From assembly GCA_017390825.1 (NCBI GenBank), contig JAFPAK010000039.1, forward strand, positions 1 through 22,586: a stretch of DNA of 22,586 nucleotides, given 5' to 3'. Positions 22,421 to 22,586 of this stretch are shown in pieces. The notes beneath the pieces were generated by a model, which was not told the DNA's origin, made no database searches, and saw only the letters and a list, made by a program, of their open reading frames with translations. This DNA comes from Clostridia bacterium (GTDB lineage Bacteria > Bacillota_A > Clostridia > Oscillospirales > Acutalibacteraceae). The position numbers were made by a program, and so were the translations under genes. How positions within the stretch are numbered: the first letter of the stretch is position 1; each line of letters starts with the position of its first letter.

Positions 22421-22586
22421 ATGCTTGTCAGCGTGGCAACACTATGGCAACAAAAAATCTGATAGTCCATATTTTATGGATAATACAGATGTATGAGATA
22501 CCACGAGCTAAACCGCCTATACAAAATTGTTTAGGTTATCTTTTTCGGGAGCGAATGGGAATAAAGCAGAGCTTTATTACCATTCA
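22421..22586 (+). other. Gene-free structured leader up to the window edge
   Basis: No gene is seen. The stretch holds three symmetric elements: TCCATA-TTT-TATGGA (22466-22480), CCTATACAA-AA-TTGTTTAGG with one mismatch (22516-22535), and a 15-bp hairpin with one mismatch and a 3-base loop (22553-22585). No known riboswitch signature was recognised. Confidence 0.5.
22553..22585. repeat. Long near-perfect hairpin at the right edge
   Basis: GAATGGGAATAAAGC (22553-22567) pairs with GCTTTATTACCATTC (22571-22585) at 14 of 15 positions around loop AGA. The window ends one base later, so it cannot be seen whether a T-run makes it a terminator or attenuator, or whether it is the end of a mobile element. 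Confidence 0.6.

Noticed and set aside
22421..22465. Short open frame beginning ATGCTTGTCAGC just after a -10 element
   Set aside because: The ATG abuts the TATAAT, so it would lie at or before the transcript start and has no ribosome site.

Overview
The window looks like chromosome of a low-to-mid GC Gram-positive anaerobe of the Clostridia, most likely a gut Oscillospiraceae/Ruminococcaceae-type genome. The grounds are strong GGAGG ribosome sites, AT-rich sigma-A promoters, compact operons, a meso-diaminopimelate peptidoglycan gene set (ddh, ddl, a membrane-anchored MurF-like ligase) and the style of the proteins. This placement is inference; no rRNA gene is present. I recognised no CRISPR array, tRNA, rRNA or insertion sequence.

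Layout. (1) 1-279, minus: 5' part of an unrecognised single-pass membrane protein. (2) 349-2967, minus: a calcium-type P-type ATPase followed by a terminator. (3) 3127-4990, plus, divergent from the ATPase: a phosphohexomutase followed by a 42-residue one-helix membrane microprotein. (4) 5079-13036, minus: a complete arginine operon, argG-argH-argC-argJ-argB-argD-argF, read from a consensus promoter with three ArgR-like boxes upstream. It meets unit 3 tail to tail at two separate terminators. (5) 13336-19261, plus: typA, an alpha/beta hydrolase, a membrane-anchored MurF-like ligase, a D-Ala-D-Ala ligase and mscL with a zinc-ribbon tail, probably one transcript with a terminator after mscL. (6) 19416-20399, plus: diaminopimelate dehydrogenase. 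(7) 20464-21444, plus: a stand-alone ATP-pyrophosphatase subunit of GMP synthetase. (8) 21489-22586: an accessory-looking end with an XRE-type regulator, several palindromes and a promoter facing a gene beyond the window.

How the genes work together. Unit 4 encodes the cyclic acetylated route from N-acetylglutamate to arginine: ArgB, ArgC, ArgD, ArgJ (which recycles the acetyl group), ArgF, ArgG and ArgH. ArgB carries the N-terminal helix typical of arginine-inhibited enzymes. Units 5 and 6 bear on the cell envelope: Ddh makes meso-DAP, Ddl makes D-Ala-D-Ala, and the MurF-like ligase would attach the dipeptide.

The most striking anomaly is in argF. An in-frame TAG removes the conserved last 22 residues, although the reading frame continues intact to a TAA just before the operon terminator. 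As written, the last-placed gene of an otherwise perfect arginine operon is truncated. Other points worth attention are the ArgR-box cluster, the unannotated microprotein, the GMP synthetase without its amidotransferase domain, and the structured region at the right end.
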